Positions 34,310 through 46,607 of a stretch of 64,000 bases of DNA are shown here, one piece after another; positions within the stretch are counted from its first letter, which is position 1; every line of letters begins with the position of its first letter. Below the pieces are notes generated by a model that saw nothing but the letters and a program-made list of their open reading frames with translations, ran no database searches and was not told where the DNA came from. Made by a program: the position numbers and the translations under genes. The DNA is from Paguma larvata (lineage: Eukaryota > Chordata > Mammalia > Carnivora > Viverridae), in contig CM057825.1 in assembly GCA_030068075.1 (NCBI GenBank), positions 120,517,434 through 120,581,433 on the forward strand, written 5' to 3'.

Positions 34310-34640
34310 GAGAGGGAGAGAGAGAGACTTTTCTTTTGTAGGGCAGTTTTAAGTTTACAACGAAATTAAGAGGAAGGCACAGAGATCCCCCCTGTCCCCA
34401 CACATGCACAGCCTCCTTCATTATCAACATCATTCACCAGAGTGCTACACTTTCCTGTAAGGATGACTCTACACAGACACGTTATAATCAGCCAACGTCC
34501 ACAGTTTACCTTAGTGTTCATGCTTGCTGTTGTATATTTCACGAGTTTGGACAAAAGTATAATGACATGTATGTATCATTAGAGTATTGTACAGATTGTT
34601 TTCATTGTCCTAAAAGGCACTCTCTACTTTTTAAAATTGG
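34310..34640 (-). mobile_element. Old L1 3' fragment, minus strand
   Basis: GGGCAGTTTTAAGTTTACAA, CAGCCTCCTTCATTATCAAC, GTTTGGACAAAAGTATAATG and ACATGTATGTATCATTAGAG match the reverse complement of an L1M-type 3' UTR. Confidence 0.8.
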
Positions 34641-34924
34641 GTCATTGATTACGAAAAAAAAAAAAGAGTTCCAGCAGAAATAAACATAACTGCAAGAGCA
34701 ATTTATTTTCGGAGTTGCTATTTGGGGATGCAAGCGGCAGATCTGAATCCAGGTTTGTTTCCTGGACTTAGCCTATTTCTCAGGAGTAGTTTTGGGTTGT
34801 GAGTGACAAGAGACACACGGAAGAGGGCTTAAACAGAAAAGGGAATTTATTGACTCCCGTAACTGAAAAGGGTAAGACTCCAAAGTCTCACAGTTGGATC
34901 TAGGGCTCAGAAGACATCATCAAG

Positions 34925-35100
34925 AATGTATCTCTCCAAAAAACCCAATTAAAAAAAACAGGCAAAAAACTTAAATATGCATTTCTCTAGAGAAGATCAC
35001 CAAATGGCAAAAAAGCTCAAAAAACAGGCTCAATTTCATTAGTCAATAGGGAAATGCAAATCAAGACCACAACTGAATATACAACTTCACACCTGCTAGG
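34925..35100 (+). mobile_element. Old L1 ORF2 3' fragment
   Basis: CAGGCAAAAAACTTAAATAT, GCATTTCTCTAGAGAAGATC, GGGAAATGCAAATCAAGACC. It is followed by an AAT-rich stretch (35103-35130). Confidence 0.8.
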
Positions 35101-35142
35101 CAGTAATAATAATAATAACAATAATAAAAACAGATCATACAA

Positions 35143-36764
35143 GGAGGGGCCAAGACGGTGGAACAGCAGGAAGGTTTTTTTGCAGCTCGCACCCAGGAAA
35201 TGCAGCCAGAACAACACTAAGCCATCCTGCGCACCTATAACACTGATCTGAGGATTAACACAACAGTCTGCACAACCTGAACCACAGAACTCAGCAGGAA
35301 CTAGGTGCGGAGAGGCGAAGTGGGGGACAGAGGAGCCACAGAGGGCAGGGAGCTGTTTTTGCTTGTGGAGAGAGGACAGAGATGGGAGGGGGTGGGGGAG
35401 TACAGGAAAAGCATCCCCTCCCCAAAAGCAGCTGGAGAGAAAGTAGCAAAGTGGAAACAGCCTCAGGGACTAAACAAAAAGGGGGAAAGGAGAAAGGAGA
35501 GGGTTTAAATTACATTGACTCTATAAACAGGGGGATCGCAGAATCTGAAACTCCACAGCTCGATACATGGCGGAGCTCTGGTGGGAAGGGAGAATCCCCA
35601 GGAGGAGAGGCTGAAGTCCCGGGGACCTCGGACCACACGGGGAGAGGTGGTTCCCCTGCTGGGAGGACTCCCCATGGGCAAAGGTCCCAGCAGACTTCAG
35701 AGGACAACCGCATTCGCTGGTACAGGAACAACAACGTTAAGGGAGAAGCCCGGCACCAGATGTGTGTTCTAACTTACCCTAATCCCTGAAACACTGCTGC
35801 TACATGATTGCGGGAACTTGTTCTGGGGCGGGCTGGCACCCGGCCGCAGTCTCTGGGCATCCCTCCACCGTTCCTGGCTGCAACCGGCACCCACCTGGCC
35901 ATTGTTCGGTGAGACCCTCCGGCAGAGGGGCAGAACGGGTCAAAGCCACAGTTCCTCAGAAGTGAGGGGTCAGGAAACACAGACACATCTGAGATAAAAC
36001 TCAGGAGGGAGAGGTCAACCAGCAATTTGACGGCTTGGTCACAGACAGAATAAAAGCAGGGAGTGGATGGAAGCTGGAGACAAAGGGTGGTGCCCAATTG
36101 CTGATGGGGGAGAAAAGAAATACGATCTGAGAGTGATGCCATTTTCACCCCTCCCGCACATGCGCATACACACCTGCAATCGCCACAACAATCCACCCCA
36201 GTAAGCTCAGCAGCACCATCTAGTGGAGAATGGAGCTGTTACACTGCGCCTCCCAACTGGGCCAAACTCGCTTTTCAGGAACACCACAAGTCTCTCCACC
36301 TGCTTAGTTTATGGACTATAAAGTGCTTCATAGTTTTCTAGGGGAAAAGGATGCAACTTAAATTGTATTTCATTCTGTTCCCTGGTCCATCTATTCAATT
36401 TTGTTTTTCTTTTTTTCGTTTCTTTTCTTTTTCTTGAATACAGAAAGAGAAAAAATTTAGTTTTATTTTCAATTTTCATTAAGATATTTTCTTTAAGCTT
36501 TTTTCTACTATATTTTTTACTTTTCTGTAAATTTTTCAAATTACTTCCACTATTTCATTTTATTCTTTCATTGCATTCCTTTTCTCAAATTTTCAAATGT
36601 TTTCCTTTTCCCCCCCTTTTCTCTAATCTACCAAGCTCCTTTCAACATCAGACCTAGGATCTAGCATCATTTATTTGATTTGTATGTGTGTGTGTGTGTG
36701 TGTGTTGTTTTTAATATTTTAATTTTAATTTTTTTAACTTATTAATTCATTTTCTTCATTAAAA
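35143..36764 (+). promoter_or_regulatory. L1 5' UTR / internal promoter region
   Basis: About 1.6 kb before ORF1. It opens GAGGGGCCAAGACGGTGG and contains a CTCF-like site at 36213-36226 and a (GT)n run at 36684-36706. Small frames in it are not coding. Confidence 0.75.
36213..36226 (-). promoter_or_regulatory. CTCF-like motif in the L1 5' UTR
   Basis: On the minus strand it reads CCACTAGATGGTGC, one mismatch from the CTCF core CCASYAGRKGGCRS. Confidence 0.5.
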
Positions 36765-37650
36765 ATGACGAAATTAAAGAACTCACCCCAAAAGAAAGAG
36801 CAGGGAGAAACGATAGCCAAGGACTTAATCAACACAGATATAGGCAAGATGTCTGAACCAGAACTTAGAATCATGATAATAAGAATACTAGCTGGAGTCA
36901 AAAATAGATTAGAATCCCTTTTTGCGGAGATAAAAGAAGTAAAAGCTAGTCAGGATGAAATAAAAAATGTTATAACTGAGTTGCAATCTCAAAAGGATGC
37001 CACGGCAGCAAGGATGGATGAGGCAGAGCAGTGAATCAGTGATATAGAGGACAAACTTACAGAGAATAGTGAAGCAGAAAAAAAGAGGAAGACTAAGAGC
37101 AAAAGAGCACAATTTAAGAATTAGAGAAATCAGTGACTCATTAAAAAGGAACAACATCAGAATCACAGGGGTCCCAGAAGATGAAGAGAGAGAAAAGGGG
37201 GTAGAAGGGTTATATGAACAAATCATAGCAGAAAACTTTGCTAACCTAGGGAAAGACACAGACATCAAAATCTAGGAAGCACAGAGGACTCCCAAGAGAT
37301 TCAATAAAAACCGAGCATCACCAAGGCATATCACAGTCAAATTCACAAAATCCCCAGACAAGGAAAGAATGAAAGCAGCAAGGGGGGAAAAAAAAGTCCT
37401 TAACCTACAAGGGAAGATATATCAGGTTTTCAGCAGATCTATCCACAGAAACTTGGAAGGCCAGAAAGAAGTGGCAGGATATATTCAATGCGCTGAATCA
37501 GAAAAAAATATGCAGCCAAGGATTCTTTATCCAGCAAGGCTGTCATTCAAAATAGAAGGAAAGATAAAAAGTTTCCCAGACAAACAAAACTTAAAGGAGT
37601 TCATGACCACTAAAACAGTCCTGCAAGAAATTTTAAGGGGGACTCTCTGA
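36765..37650 (+). pseudogene. L1 ORF1 remnant
   Basis: ORF1p is the L1 RNA-binding protein: N-terminal coiled coil, RRM, C-terminal domain. Visible here are a charged heptad-like stretch after the ATG at 36765 (SLFAEIKEVKASQDEIKNVI), the RRM entry (RNNIRITGVPEDEE) and the C-terminal domain (FPDKQNLKEFMTTK). A TGA stop at 37032-37034 replaces an arginine-type codon, a frameshift follows between it and about 37100, and a TAG stop sits at 37273-37275. It cannot make a full protein. Confidence 0.9.
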
Positions 37651-37747
37651 GGGGAGAAAAGATGAAAAAAAAAAAAAAAAAAAGATCAAAAGCAACAAAG
37701 ACTAGAAAGGACCAGAGAACACCACCAGAAACTCCAACTCTACAAGC

Positions 37748-40700
37748 AACATAACGGCAGTAAATTCATATCTTTCAGTACTCACTCTAAACATCAATGG
37801 ACTAAATGCTCCAATCAAAAGACAAAGGATAACAGAACGGATAAGAAAACAAGATCTATCTATATGCTGTTTATAAGAGACCCACTTTATACTTAAAGAC
37901 ACCTTCAGATTGAAAGTAAGGGGTTGGAGAACCATCTACCATGCTAACATTGGACAAAAGAAACCTGGAGTAGCCATACTTATATCAGACAATCTAGACT
38001 TTAAAATAAAGACTGTAACAAGATATGAAGAAAGGCATATCATAATTAAGGGGTCTATCCACCAAGAAGACCTAACAATTGTAAACATTTACGCTCCAAA
38101 TGTGTGAGTACCCAAATATATAAATCAATTAATCATAGACATAAAGAAACTACCACAATAGTAGGAGACTTCAACACCCCACTTACAGTAATGGACACAT
38201 CATCTACACAGAAAATCAACAAGGAAACAATGGCTTTGAATGACACACTGGACCAGATGGACTTAACAGATATATTCAGAGCATTTCATCTGAAAGCAGT
38301 GGAATACACATTCTTCTCCAGTGCACATGAAACATTCTCCAGAATAGATCACATACTGGGGCACAAATCAGCCCTCAAAAGTACAAAAAGATCGAGACAA
38401 TACCGAGATCAGACCACAACTCTATGAAACTCGAAATCAATCACAAGAAAAAATTTGGAAAGGTAACAAATACTGGAGACTAAAGAACATCCTACTAAAG
38501 AATGAATTGGCTCACCAAGAAGTTAAAGAGGAAATTAAAAAGTACATGGACGCCAATGAGAATGGTAACACCACAGCCCAAAACCTCTGGGATGCAGCAA
38601 AGGCGGTCATAAGAGGGAAGTATATAGCAATTAAAGCCTTCCTAAAGAAGGAATAAAGGTCTCAGATACAGAACCTAACCTTACACCTTAAAGAACAGTA
38701 AAAAACAGCATATAAAACCCAAAACCAGCAAAAGACAGGAAATAATAAAGATCAGAGCAGAAATCAATGCTATTGAAACAAAAAAAACAGTAGAACAGAT
38801 CAATGAAAACAGAAGCTGGTTCTTTGAAAGAATTAAGAAAATTGATAAACCCCTAGCCAATTTGATCAAAAAGAAAAAGGAAAGGACCCAAATAAATAAA
38901 ATCAAGAATGAAAGAGGAGAGATCACAACCAACACAGCAGAAATACAAACAATAATAAGAGAATATTATGACCAATTATATGCCAATAAAATGGGCAATC
39001 TGGAAGAAATGGACAAACCTCTAGAAACATATAAACTACCAAAACTGAAACAAGAAGAAAATTTGAACAGATCCATAACCAGTAAGGAAATTGAATTAGG
39101 AATCAAAAATCTCCCAAAAACCAAGAGTCCAGGGTCAGATGGCTTTCTACCAACATTTAAGGAGAGTTAACACCTATTCTCTTGAAACTGTTCCAAAAAA
39201 TATAAATAGAAGGAAAACTTCCAGACTCTTTCTATGAAGTCAGCATTATCTTGACTCCAAAACCAGAGACCCTACTAAAAAGGAAAACTACAGACCAATT
39301 TCCCTGATGAACATGGATGCAAAAATCCTTGACAAGATACTAGCCAACCGGATCCAACAATACATTAAAAAAATTATTCACCACGATCAAGTGGGATTTA
39401 TACCTGGGATGAAGGGCTGGCTCAATATCCGCAAAACAATCAATGTGATTCATCACATCAATAAAAGAAAAGACAAGAACCACATGATCCTCTCAATAGA
39501 TGTAGAGAAAGCATTTGACAAAATACAGCATCCTTTCTTGATAAAAACCCTCAAGAAAATAGGGACAGAAGGATCATACCTCGAGATCATAAAGGACATA
39601 TATGAAAGACCCAACGCCAATATCATCCTCAGTGCGGAATAACTGAGAGCTTTCCCCCTCAGGTCAGGAACAAGACAGGGATGTCCACTCTCACCACTGT
39701 TATTCAACATAGTATTGGAAGACTTAGCCTCAGCAATCAGACAACACAAAGAAATAAAAGGCATCCAAATCGGCCAGGAGGAGGTCAAACTTTCACCCTT
39801 CGAAGATGATATGATACTTTATATGGAAAACCCAAAAGATTCCACCAAAAAACTGCTAGAACTGATCCATGAATTCAGCAAAGTTGCAGGATATAAAATC
39901 AATGCAGAGAAATTGGTTGCATTCCTATACACCAAAAAAGAACCAACAGAAAGAGAAATCAAGGATTTGATCCTATTTACAGTTGCACCGAAAACCATAA
40001 AATACCGAGGAATAAATCTAACCAAAAAGGAGAAAAATCTGAACACTGAAAACTATAGAAAGCTTATGAAAGAAATTGAAGAAGATACAAAAAAATGGAA
40101 AAATATTCCATGCTCCTGCATAGGAAGAACGAATATTGTTAAAATGTCAATACTACCCAAAGCAATCAACATATTCAATGCAATACCTATCAAAATAACA
40201 CCAGCATTCTTCACAGAACTAGAACAAACAAACCTAAAATTTGTATGGAACCAGAAAAGACCCCAAATAGCCAAAGGAATCTTGAAAAAGAAAACCAAAG
40301 CAGGAGGTATCACAATCGCAGACTTCAAGATGTATTACAAAGCTGTCATCATCAAGACAGTATGGTACTGGCACAAAAACAGACACTCAGATCAATGGAA
40401 CAGAATAGAGAAGCCAGAAATGGACCCACAAACGTATGGCCAACTAATCTTTGACAAAGCAGAAAAGAATATCGAATGGAATAAAGACAGTCTCTTCAGC
40501 AAGTGGCGCTGGGGAAACTGGACAGCGACATGCAGAAAAATCAACCTGGGCCACTTTCTTACACCATACACAAAAAGAAACTCAAAATGGATGAAAGACC
40601 TAAAGATAAGGCAGGAAGCCATCAAAATCCTCAAGGAGAAAGCAGGCAAAAACCTCTTCGACCTTGGCCACAGCAACTTCTTACTCGACACATCTCCAGA

Positions 40701-41502
40701 GGCAAGGGAAACAAAAGCAAAAACGAACTATCACGACCTCATCAAAATAAAAAGCTTCTGCACAGCGAAGGAAACAATCAGCAAAACTAAAAGGCAACCG
40801 ACGGAATGGGAGAAGATATTTGCAAACGACCTATCAGATAAAGGGTTAGTATCCAAAATCTATAGAGAACTTATCAAACTCAACCCCCAAAAAACAAATA
40901 ATCCAGTGAAGAAATGGGACAAAGACACGAATAGACATTTCTCCGAAGAAGACATCCAGATGACCAACCAACACATGAAAAAATGCTCAACGTCACTCAT
41001 CATCAGGGAAATACAAATCAAAACCACACTGAGATACCACCTCACACGTGTCAGAATGGCTCACATTAACGACTCAGGCAACAAAAGATGTTGGCTAGGA
41101 TGAGGAGAAAGAGGATCTCTTTTGCACTGCTGGCGGGAATGCAAACTGGAGTAACCACTCTGGAAAAGAGTATGGAGGTTCCTCAAAAAATTAAAAATAG
41201 AACTATCCTATGATCCAGCAATTGCACTACTAGGTGTTTATCCAAGGGATACAGGTGTGCTGTTTCAAAGGGGCACATTCACCCCAGTGTTTACAGCAGC
41301 GCTATCAACAATAGTCAAAGTATGGAAAGAGCCCAAATGTCCATTGACAGATGAATGGATAAAGAAGATACAGTATATATATACAATGGAGTATCACTCG
41401 GCAATCAAAAAGAATGAAATCTTGCCATTTGCAAATATGTGGATGGAACTAGAGGGTATTATCCTAAGCGAAATTAGTCAGAGAAAGACAAATATCACAT
41501 GA
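37748..41502 (+). pseudogene. L1 ORF2 (endonuclease/reverse transcriptase) remnant
   Basis: The APE-like endonuclease part shows LTLNINGLNAPIKR and NIYAPN, with a TAA stop at 37874-37876 and a frameshift near 38105. The reverse-transcriptase core shows [20 protein letters not shown] and [15 protein letters not shown], with a TAA at 39640-39642. The catalytic box reads FEDD (39799-39810), where L1 normally has FADD. The longest open run is 39715-41103 (462 codons). The C-terminal cysteine motif is cut by a TGA at 41101-41103, in place of a cysteine, and by a TAA near 41150. The same frame continues to TGA at 41500-41502. The mutations are scattered, as expected for neutral decay. Confidence 0.93.
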
Positions 41503-41763
41503 CTTCACTCATATGAGAGCTTTAAGATACAAAACAGATGAATATAAGGGAAGGGAAGCAAAAGTTATATAAAAACGGGGGGGTGGACAAAACATAAGAG
41601 ACTCTTAAGTGTGGAGAACAAACAGAGGGTTGCTGGAGGGATTGTGGGAGGGGGGATGGGCTAAATGAGTAAGGGGCATTAAGGAATCTACTTCTGAAAT
41701 CATTGTTGCACTATATGCACTATAACTAACTTGGATGTAAATTAAAAAACTAAATTAAAAAAA
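41503..41763 (+). other. L1 3' UTR
   Basis: CTTCACTCATATGAGAGCTT to the A-rich end. It includes G-rich runs (CGGGGGGGTGG; GGGAGGGGGGATGGG) typical of L1 3' UTRs. Confidence 0.85.
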
Positions 41764-41986
41764 GAAGTGAACTTCTGAATTTCACCCCCCCAAAACAAAA
41801 AAAACAAAAACAAAACAATGGTACCAAATACCCATTTCTATTTGCAAGGGAGTCTGGAAAGGTTGTAGTTTAGTTAGGCACATTGCTAGTTAGTTCACTG
41901 TCATCATCTCCCACAGGTTTATTAAGAGAGAGTTGTAACAGGTCCAAGTTCTAGAGATAACTTTGTTGAACAAATGTGTTCCTACT
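41764..41986. other. Sequence between L1 and SINE
   Basis: A-rich simple sequence, then about 150 bp I cannot assign. Confidence 0.4.
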
Positions 41987-42205
41987 GGGGCGCCTGGGTG
42001 TGCCAGTCAGTTAAGAGTCCGACTTCAGCTCAGGTCATGATCTGACTGTTCGTGGTTCGAGCCCTGCATCGGGCTCTATGCTGACAGCTCGGAGCCTGGA
42101 GCCTGCTTCGGATTCTGTGTCTCCCTCTCTCTCTGCCCCTCCCCTGCTCACGCTCTGTCTCTCTCTGTCTCTCAAAAATAAATAAACATTGAAAAAAAAT
42201 TTATA
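41987..42205 (+). mobile_element. CanSINE
   Basis: GGGGCGCCTGGGTGTGCCAG to AAAAATAAATAAACATTGAA. AATGTGTTCCTACT and AAAGGTATTCCTATT flank it. Confidence 0.95.
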
Positions 42206-42457
42206 AAAAAGCAAAGGTATTCCTATTCAATTATCTGGAAAGACATCTGACCGCAGAGCCAATCTACCTGGGAGACCTTGAAGAATTGGGAAGACATGCA
42301 GCAGATCTGAAGTTCGCCTGAATATTTCAATATTTTATTTTCAGCCCATGATAGGAATATTAATATTAGCTAGCCGAATAAACATAAAATACACAACACT
42401 TATGTACCAAGCATTGCCCTGGGTACTGAAAAAATAAAGATATGATGAAGATCATAT

Positions 42458-42690
42458 ATAATGCTTCATGAGCACTTAACCTGTGCAAAGCGATATTCTG
42501 AGCCCTTTATTCACATTAGCTAATGGACTTCTCACAATGGCCCTAGGAGATAGGCTTTATAATTCCCCCCAATTAAAGAAGCATGAGAACACCGAGGAAC
42601 AGAGAGGTTCAGTAATATGCTGAAAGTCACTCAGCCTGACAAGGGGCAAAGTCATGATTTCAACATGGGTCTGTCCTCAAAATTACTGTT
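42458..42690 (+). repeat. MIR element
   Basis: GAGCACTTAACCTGTGCAAA, GGACTTCTCACAATGGCCCT, AGGAACAGAGAGGTTCAGTA and ATGCTGAAAGTCACTCAGCC follow the MIR order. Confidence 0.75.
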
Positions 42691-42861
42691 GAACCTGTAA
42701 GGGGGCCTGATATTTAGTTGTAGAGGCAAGGACAGAAGCAAGTAGCCAGTAGGTGGATGTTATTGGTGGCCTGCACAGTATTTAAAACATTTTAAAAAGT
42801 TAGGGGCTAATATTTAAAAAACTGAGGGACTTTTCTCACAAAAATCTGGATTACTGATGTA

Positions 42862-43348
42862 TTTGCCTGGGTTCTCCAGAGAAACAGAACCAATAGGATA
42901 TGTATGCAAATGTACAGAAAGAGGTTTACGAAGAGAGACTGGCTCACCTCACGTGATTATGGAATCTGCTGTCTGGAAACTGTTGGAACAGGGCAGCAGG
43001 TGGTGTAGTGAGTCCAAGTCCGAGGCCAGAGAACCAGGTGAGACAACGGTAGAAATCGCAGTCTGAGTCTGAAGGACTCTGGAGCCAATGTCCGAGGGCA
43101 GGAGAGCTGATGACCCAGCTCAGGCCGAGAGAGCAAGTCCACCCTTCCTCTACCTTTATGTCCTACTTAGGGCCTTGGTGGGTTGGGTGATGCCCACCAT
43201 ATTGGCGAGGGTGACCTTTACGCAGTCTGCTGACCCAAACGCTAACCTCTTCCAGAAACAGCCTCATGGACACACCCAGAAAAAACATTTTCCCCACTAT
43301 CTGGACATCCCTTAACCCAGTCAAGTTGACCCCCCAAATTAACCATCA
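42862..43348 (-). mobile_element. MLT2-type (ERVL) solitary LTR, minus strand
   Basis: GGGTTCTCCAGAGAAACAGA, ACCAATAGGATATGTATGCA at the left; CATGGACACACCCAGAAAAA, CCCAGTCAAGTTGACCCCCC and AATTAACCATCACA at the right. Those are the two LTR ends in reverse. No internal retroviral genes are attached. Confidence 0.8.
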
Positions 43349-44190
43349 CAACGGACTTCTCTTGAACCAAACTCAGGATATTTGTTAACACAGGAGTAGT
43401 ACGTACCTACGGCCATGCTTAGTTGGAGCTGAGCGGTAGCCCCTCACTTTAGGAGGGCAGTTTGTGTCCATTCCCCGCCCCTCCCACTGCTCCCAACTGT
43501 CCTAGGACTCATCCCCTTTGCTCACTCATGCTTGGTCCCACAGGAGATTCGAGTTTGTGATCCCTGTACTACGAAGCATGATGCGTACAACAGAGAAGAT
43601 AAAATCAGAGTCTTTTGGAAACGCAGAGAAGAGAGTTGGAGAAACCATAGAGCAGGCCATGGCAAGTTGGGTGTTCGGAGTGAGAGTCAGCTGATTAAAC
43701 GGCAGAGAAAGAAAGGTAATCTGACAGAGAGAACAGCACAAAGGCTTTGGAGGACACAGAATATTGCCGCCTTCTCTCACATTTGTGCCATTTGTCATAG
43801 TTGGTTATCTATTAATTCGTCTGATACTAAAGAAAAGGAAAAGCCATCTGTTCCCTATAATCTCCGTACCTAGCCTGGGCGTTTGGTACAGCTTTAACTT
43901 CCCTCTTGCTCTATTGATTAAACAAACAAAAAAAAAGTTTTTTCGTTTTGTTTTTTTTGAGAAAAGATTCTTTTTGAGCCAGCATTTTGCTTCCTTGTCC
44001 GATGCTTGCTTTGTATGGAAATGGATTTGTTTTCTTTCTCGCATGCTGGGGAACTTGCCTTCCCTGCTCTCCCCTCAGTTTATGCCACAGCTTGAGACTC
44101 TCAAATTGAAAGCTCAGGACAGGCAAGCTTTCCGAGAAAAGACGTGTGCGGACTGCTTGAATTTGAATCTTGCATCCATCATCCCAAGCC
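43349..44190. other. Intergenic sequence, no repeat recognised
   Basis: No gene or repeat family named. Confidence 0.4.
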
Positions 44191-44194
44191 GTGT

Positions 44195-44365
44195 GTTGCC
44201 AGGAGATGTCCTTAACCTCTCTGGTTAGGGTTTCAGCTTCCTCCTCTGTAGAATGGCAAGAACAGGAGCCTCTACCTTTTAGAGTTGTTAGGCGTTGTTA
44301 TCCGAGGAGCAGTTGGCCCAATGGCTGGGATATGGCTCAGCACGTGTGGGCTGTTACTATGACAC
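44195..44365 (-). repeat. MIR element, minus strand
   Basis: TTTCAGCTTCCTCCTCTGTA, GAATGGCAAGAACAGGAGCC and AGAGTTGTTAGGCGTTG follow the MIR reverse complement. Confidence 0.65.
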
Positions 44366-45580
44366 TACTCAGCGCCCGGCTCCCGGTCAGCTGTTGGGGA
44401 AACGGGAGAGACGTGGTCCCAGCAGCAGGGCGTCTGAGCTCTGGCGGGAAGGCATCGGGAAGGGCTGAAAGGACAAGAACACTTTGCTCTGTAAACCCCT
44501 TGCTTGTTCGTCATAGACGGAAATGCCAATACCACCGACCCCGGAGTCTAAATCCTCAATTCAGAAATGTTGTTCTCTGCTGAACTTTGCTGGAAACTTC
44601 TTGTTGGGGAGATAGACACATCAGTGCATAGACGCTGGGCTATTCCTGGCCTCCCTGTTCTCCTTCTGATGGGAAAGCAAATGCCCTGGGGTCTTCTTTC
44701 TCCCTCCCCCTCTGCTGCATTTTCGCTGTGGCGACGCGTTAGCTGTCACCTCTCGGTGACAAATGTGCCCCTCGTGGGTGTGGAATCTATTCAGCTAGTC
44801 CACCTAGGAAAGATTACAAATGAGGAACAAGGGTCACCTCTCTGAAACACACTTGCAAAAGGGGGGGAAAAAGGGACTGGAGAGCAGGGCTGGGGTAGCA
44901 GCCTCCTGCGAGGCTCTGAAAGGGAAGTGCGATGAGACAAATCCCATTCTGACGGCTACATATTTACAAAGCGAGGCCAGAGGGCGGCCAGGAGGGAAAT
45001 GCAGAGCCTTCGCTGGAAGAGCGATTGCGGACCATCCAACGGGCGCGGAGTTAATTGGCTTGAACGCTGTGCTATCTGGAATTAATCTGCCATTTCTTTT
45101 GTATTCGTGTCCGGCGCGGGAGGACTGGACGCGGAGGATGGGTATAGCTAAGCAGACAATACCGTGCGAAAATAATTCTTTCAAGCAGGCATAGCCAAAT
45201 GAAGGATGCTCTTTCGGCTAAGAGACTTGACATTCAAGAGGCAACGGAGGGCCGAGGAATGCAAACAGCTGTTACCCACTGGGCTGTTGACAATAAATCT
45301 TGTTCCAAGCTCCTGAAAAGTCACCGCGTGTCGTGCGGGAAGGCTTCTGCTGTTCTCTTCCTGGGAGGGGGCTTGGCTGGAGGTAGAGAAGGGACAAAGG
45401 AGGTCAGGGTGAGAGGAAAAGGCGCCGCTTCTACTCTGTTCCCCACAGTGGTATTCCTTGGAAAGCCTGGATGGGGAGGGAGATTTTTGCAGCTGGTTCA
45501 ATCCCCGCTCTTCCCTGGACGTCTGCTCCGTGCTGAGCATTTACTTAGGTAAATGCTGAAAGATGTCCGAAAGTTAGATC
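44366..45580. other. Repeat-free intergenic stretch
   Basis: About 1.2 kb with no repeat I can name. 44990-45240 has moderate GC and motifs such as GGCGCGGAGTTAATTGGCTT. It could be a constrained noncoding element of the gene desert, but that is inference. Confidence 0.35.
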
Positions 45581-45604
45581 ACATTTTATTTTATTTTATT
45601 TTTT

Positions 45605-45822
45605 TTAATTTTTTTTAACGTTTATTTATTTTTGAGAGACATAGAGACAGAGCGTGAGCAGGGGAAGGGCAGAGAGAGAGGGAGACACAGAAACTGAAGC
45701 AGGCTCCAGGCTGTGAAGAGCCAGCAGTACAGAGCCTGATGTGGGGCTCGAACTCACAGACCGTGAGATCGTGACCTGAGCTGAAGTCGGCCGCTCAACC
45801 AACTGAGCCACCCAGGCGCCCC
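45605..45822 (-). mobile_element. CanSINE, minus strand
   Basis: AACGTTTATTTATTTTTGAG to GAGCCACCCAGGCGCCCC. ACATTTTATTTT at 45581 and 45824 flanks it. Confidence 0.96.
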
Positions 45823-45837
45823 ACATTTTATTTTTTT

Positions 45838-46015
45838 CAATAAGCTTCACATTTGAGAATCGTCTCAGACTTAGAGAAAAGCTGCAAAGGTAGCACAGAG
45901 ATTTCAGGATCCCCCCGCTTTTCCCCCACTGTCGGTCTCTTACCTCACTGGGGCGCTTTGGTCAAAATGAAGGAACTGACCTTGTTCGGGCTTTGTTTGG
46001 ACCAGTTCTCCCATT
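45838..46015 (-). mobile_element. Old L1 3' fragment, minus strand
   Basis: GAGAATCGTCTCAGACTTAG, AGAAAAGCTGCAAAGGTAGC and ACAGAGATTTCAGGATCCCC match an L1ME-type 3' UTR in reverse. Confidence 0.6.
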
Positions 46016-46025
46016 AATGTCCTCG

Positions 46026-46350
46026 TCTTAGTCCACCTGGGATGCGATCATAAAAAGACCGTGGACTGAGGGGTTTAAACAAAAGCCATTTATTCCTCAC
46101 AGCTCTGGAGGCTGGCAGGCAAGATCAAGGGGCTGGTAGATTTGGTGTCCGCGGAGAGCCTGCTTCCTGGTTCATAGACGGCGTTGCTGTGTCCTCACCG
46201 GTGGGAAGGGACGAGGTTGCCCTCTGGGGTCTCTTGTATCAGGGAAGTCCCATTCTTGGGGGGCTGCCAAAGACCCCACCCCTTGATACTATCACTTTAG
46301 GGAGTAGGATGCCACATATGAACTGGAGGGGGACACGAGCATTCGGTGTC
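46026..46350 (-). mobile_element. Old LTR/MaLR-type repeat, minus strand
   Basis: CTTAGTCCACCTGGGATGCG, ATTTATTCCTCACAGCTCTG, GAGGCTGGCAGGCAAGATCA and GCTGTGTCCTCACCGGTGGG. Same family as 53877-54235. Confidence 0.6.
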
Positions 46351-46489
46351 TGGCTGTCCTCCCGTTCACAGTACCACGCAGTACGCTGCCATCAGCTTCC
46401 CCAGGCTCCTCTGGCCTGTGAGAGTCTCTCAGTCCCTCCTTGTTTCTCGCGTCCTTGCCATCTCGAAGAGCACTCATTATCCTTTTTCT

Positions 46490-46605
46490 AGCATCTCAAG
46501 AAATGAAGCCTCAGGGGGGTTAAGGGACTCGTCCGAGTTCAGACAGCCTATGGAGACAGCGCCGGGTCTCCTCGGAGCCCCTTCGAGTCTGGATCTCAGC
46601 GTCGG
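46490..46605 (+). repeat. MIR-like fragment
   Basis: GAAATGAAGCCTCAGGGGGG and TTAAGGGACTCGTCCGAGTT. Confidence 0.6.
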
Positions 46606-46607
46606 GC

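Larger units (their letters stand above)
35143..41763 (+). mobile_element. Nearly full-length L1 LINE, inactive
   Basis: A 6.6-kb L1 retrotransposon on the plus strand, with 5' UTR (35143-36764, starting GAGGGGCCAAGACGGTGGAA), ORF1 (36765-37650), ORF2 (about 37748-41502) and 3' UTR with an A-rich tail. The subfamily looks carnivore/felid. An intact copy would encode an RNA-binding chaperone and an endonuclease-reverse transcriptase for target-primed integration. Both frames here are broken, so it cannot move by itself. I found no convincing target-site duplication, and the left flank is an older L1 fragment. Identity is certain; the exact ends are uncertain by about 20 bp. Confidence 0.95.

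Noticed and set aside
39453..40691. Minus-strand frames inside the L1
   Set aside because: Shadows of the ORF2 reverse-transcriptase region; no independent signature.
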